Origin: Solimonas fluminis
Lineage (GTDB): Bacteria > Pseudomonadota > Gammaproteobacteria > Nevskiales > Nevskiaceae
Assembly: GCF_002930645.1 (NCBI RefSeq)
Contig: NZ_PSNW01000002.1
Location: 248,001-312,000 of the forward strand
Direction of reading: 5' to 3'
Length of the DNA stretch: 64,000 bases
Both the position numbers and the translations under genes were made by a program. The notes under the pieces were generated by a model, which was given only the letters and a program-made list of their open reading frames with translations, ran no database searches and was not told where the DNA came from. Below, in pieces: positions 62,405-64,000 of the stretch. Each line of letters starts with the position of its first letter. Position 1 is the stretch's first letter.

Positions 62405-64000
62405 ATGGAAAACCGCCGTTTCATCCTGATCGCCCTGCTGGGTGTCGTGCTGTTCTTCATCTACCAGGCCTGGCAGAAGGACTACGGCGCCAAGCCGCTG
62501 CCGCAGGCCCCGGCCGCGGCGACCGCTGCTGCCGCCATCGACGACGTGCCCACCGCGGCGCCTGCGCCGGCCGCCGCCGCCCCCGGCGCGGCCGTGACCG
62601 ATGCGGCTCCGGCCGCGGTCACCGCGGGCCCGGCCCGCCGCATCCGCGTGGAGACCGACCTCTACATTGCGGAGATCTCCACCGAGGGCGCCGAGCTGCG
62701 CCGCGTGGAGCTGAAGGGCTACCCGGTCTCCAAGACCCGGCAGAACGAGCACTTCGCCCTGCTCGACGACCGCAACGGGCGCTACTACGTGCTGCAGAGC
62801 GGCCTGGCCGGCAGCCAGGCGGCGCTGGTCACGCACAAGACGATGTACAGCGCGCCGCAGGCCGACTACCGCCTGGTGGAAGGCAGCGACCATCTCGACG
62901 TGGTGCTGACGACGCAGCAGGCCGGCCTGACCGCCACCAAGACCTACCGCTTCAAGCGCGGCAGCTACCAGATCGAGCTGCAGCAGGGCCTGAGCAACAC
63001 CGGCGCCGCGGCGCTGGACGCCAGCCCCTACGTGCGCATCGCGCGCACCGAGTACAAGAGCGGCGACGAGCCGCCGTTTGCCTCCACCTTCACCGGCGTG
63101 GGCCTCTACGAGCAGAAGGAAGCGGGCGGCGACAGCTACCGCTTTGCCAAGACCAAGCTGGAAAAGCTGGCCAAGGAGCCGGTGGAGAAGCAGCAGAACG
63201 GCGGCTGGATCGCCATGCTGCAGCACTACTTCGTCACCGCCATCCTGCCGCCGCCGGGCGAAGCCCTGACGCTCAGCGCCAAGCCTTCGCCGCAGCACGG
63301 CTTCGTGGCGCAATACGTCGGCGCCACGCAGAAGATCGAGCCGGGCCAGCAGGCCACGTTCAACACCGGCCTGTACATCGGCCCCAAGCTGCAGGACAGC
63401 ATCGGCAGCCACGCCAAGGGGCTGGAGCTGACGGTGGACTACGGCATCCTGACGCCGATCTCCGAGCCGCTGTTCTGGCTGCTGGAGAAGCTGCACAAGT
63501 TCACCGGCAACTGGGGCTGGGCCATCATCCTGCTGACGATCATCGTCAAGGGCCTGATGTACAAGCTGTCGGAAGCGCAGTACCGCTCGATGGCGAAGAT
63601 GAAGAAGTTCGCGCCCAAGCTGCAGGACATCAAGGAGCGCTACGGCGACGACCGCGAGCGCCAGCAGAAGGCGATGATGGACCTCTACAAGAAGGAGGGC
63701 TTCAACCCGCTGGCCGGCTGCTGGCCGCTGCTGGTGCAGTTCCCGGTGTTCATCGCGCTGTACTGGGTGCTGCTGGAGTCGGTGGAGCTGCGCCAGGCCG
63801 ACTGGGTGCTGTGGTTCAACGACCTGACCGCGCCGGATCCCTTCTACGTGCTGCCGGTGCTGTTCGGCATCACCATGTTCGTGCAGCAGAAGCTCTCGGG
63901 CAACACGGCGATGGACCCGATGCAGCAGCGCATCATGAACGTCATGCCGATCGGCATGACCGCGTTCTTCGCCTTCTTCCAGTCGGGCCTGGTGCTCTAC
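62405..64000 (+). CDS. yidC: Membrane protein insertase YidC (3' end beyond window)
   Basis: The insertase of the inner membrane, open for 532 codons to the window end. The first helix is ENRRFILIALLGVVLFFIYQAW, then an alanine-rich linker (residues 32-80), the periplasmic P1 domain (residues 85-345, e.g. RVELKGYPVSKTRQNEHFALL in part, TFTGVGLYEQKEAGG), and the conserved membrane core starting near residue 370 (GNWGWAIILLTIIVKGLMY, LVQFPVFIALYWVLLESVEL, and PDPFYVLPVLFGITMFVQQK in part). The missing part should hold the last helix and the basic tail. Confidence 0.97.
   Translation, partial: MENRRFILIALLGVVLFFIYQAWQKDYGAKPLPQAPAAATAAAAIDDVPTAAPAPAAAAPGAAVTDAAPAAVTAGPARRIRVETDLYIAEISTEGAELRRVELKGYPVSKTRQNEHFALLDDRNGRYYVLQSGLAGSQAALVTHKTMYSAPQADYRLVEGSDHLDVVLTTQQAGLTATKTYRFKRGSYQIELQQGLSNTGAAALDASPYVRIARTEYKSGDEPPFASTFTGVGLYEQKEAGGDSYRFAKTKLEKLAKEPVEKQQNGGWIAMLQHYFVTAILPPPGEALTLSAKPSPQHGFVAQYVGATQKIEPGQQATFNTGLYIGPKLQDSIGSHAKGLELTVDYGILTPISEPLFWLLEKLHKFTGNWGWAIILLTIIVKGLMYKLSEAQYRSMAKMKKFAPKLQDIKERYGDDRERQQKAMMDLYKKEGFNPLAGCWPLLVQFPVFIALYWVLLESVELRQADWVLWFNDLTAPDPFYVLPVLFGITMFVQQKLSGNTAMDPMQQRIMNVMPIGMTAFFAFFQSGLVLY

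Overview
The window is about 64 kb of very G+C-rich DNA from a bacterial chromosome. It is almost certainly a gammaproteobacterium, and the gene families recall the Nevskiales/Solimonadaceae or Xanthomonadales-Pseudomonas side of the class; order-level placement is inference only. The right end is the replication-origin block, in the order gyrB-recF-dnaN-dnaA (minus strand) then rpmH-rnpA-yidD-yidC (plus strand). It carries DnaA boxes and two perfect parS-type 16-mers inside recF.

Layout. (1) 1-11.6 kb: an ECF sigma factor coupled to an anti-sigma factor; hemB of the metal-binding-aspartate type; a GST-like protein; a Ser/Thr kinase fused to an outer CAP/PR-1-like domain; aroE; small TPR and coiled-coil proteins; a cupin; a YihG-like acyltransferase; and a tightly overlapped ccdA-ccdB-pyrF-hemE cluster. 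(2) 11.7-20.6 kb: an unknown protein, the RNA helicase hrpA, orphan ethanolamine ammonia-lyase eutBC, a NYN/LabA-type protein and yceH. (3) 20.7-37.1 kb: mostly secreted or envelope enzymes. These are two PhoD-type phosphatases, a PhaC-like hydrolase, an M23 protein, a Cfa-family methyltransferase, a PQQ-type sugar dehydrogenase, a PBP4-type DD-peptidase, a secreted protein-redoxin-CBS cluster behind a palindromic promoter, a metallo-beta-lactamase fold protein, a GDPD-like lipoprotein, a serine beta-lactamase-like lipoprotein and a DUF3617 protein. (4) 37.2-43.3 kb: accessory DNA, with an NAD(P)-binding protein paired with an Rrf2 regulator, a lipoprotein, a truncated DUF262 gene, an A+T-rich TIR-like gene and an EamA transporter. 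(5) 43.5-55.1 kb: gltBD, a secreted SurE-type phosphatase coupled to a lipoprotein, repeats, dgt, a Phd/ParE-type toxin-antitoxin pair and aroB. (6) 55.1-64 kb: the origin block.

Housekeeping genes for haem (hemB, hemE), aromatic amino acids (aroE, aroB), pyrimidines (pyrF), glutamate (gltBD) and replication alternate with small operons and many intergenic palindromes. Several palindrome families recur. The most striking is a 25-3-25 hairpin found twice with paired, compensatory base changes.

No rRNA, tRNA, CRISPR array or complete insertion sequence was seen. The best candidates for less-described biology are the TIR-like gene with its own N-terminal domain in an A+T-rich patch, the kinase-CAP fusion, the compensated hairpin family, the ccdAB-pyrF-hemE coupling and the palindromic promoter ahead of the secreted protein-redoxin-CBS cluster.
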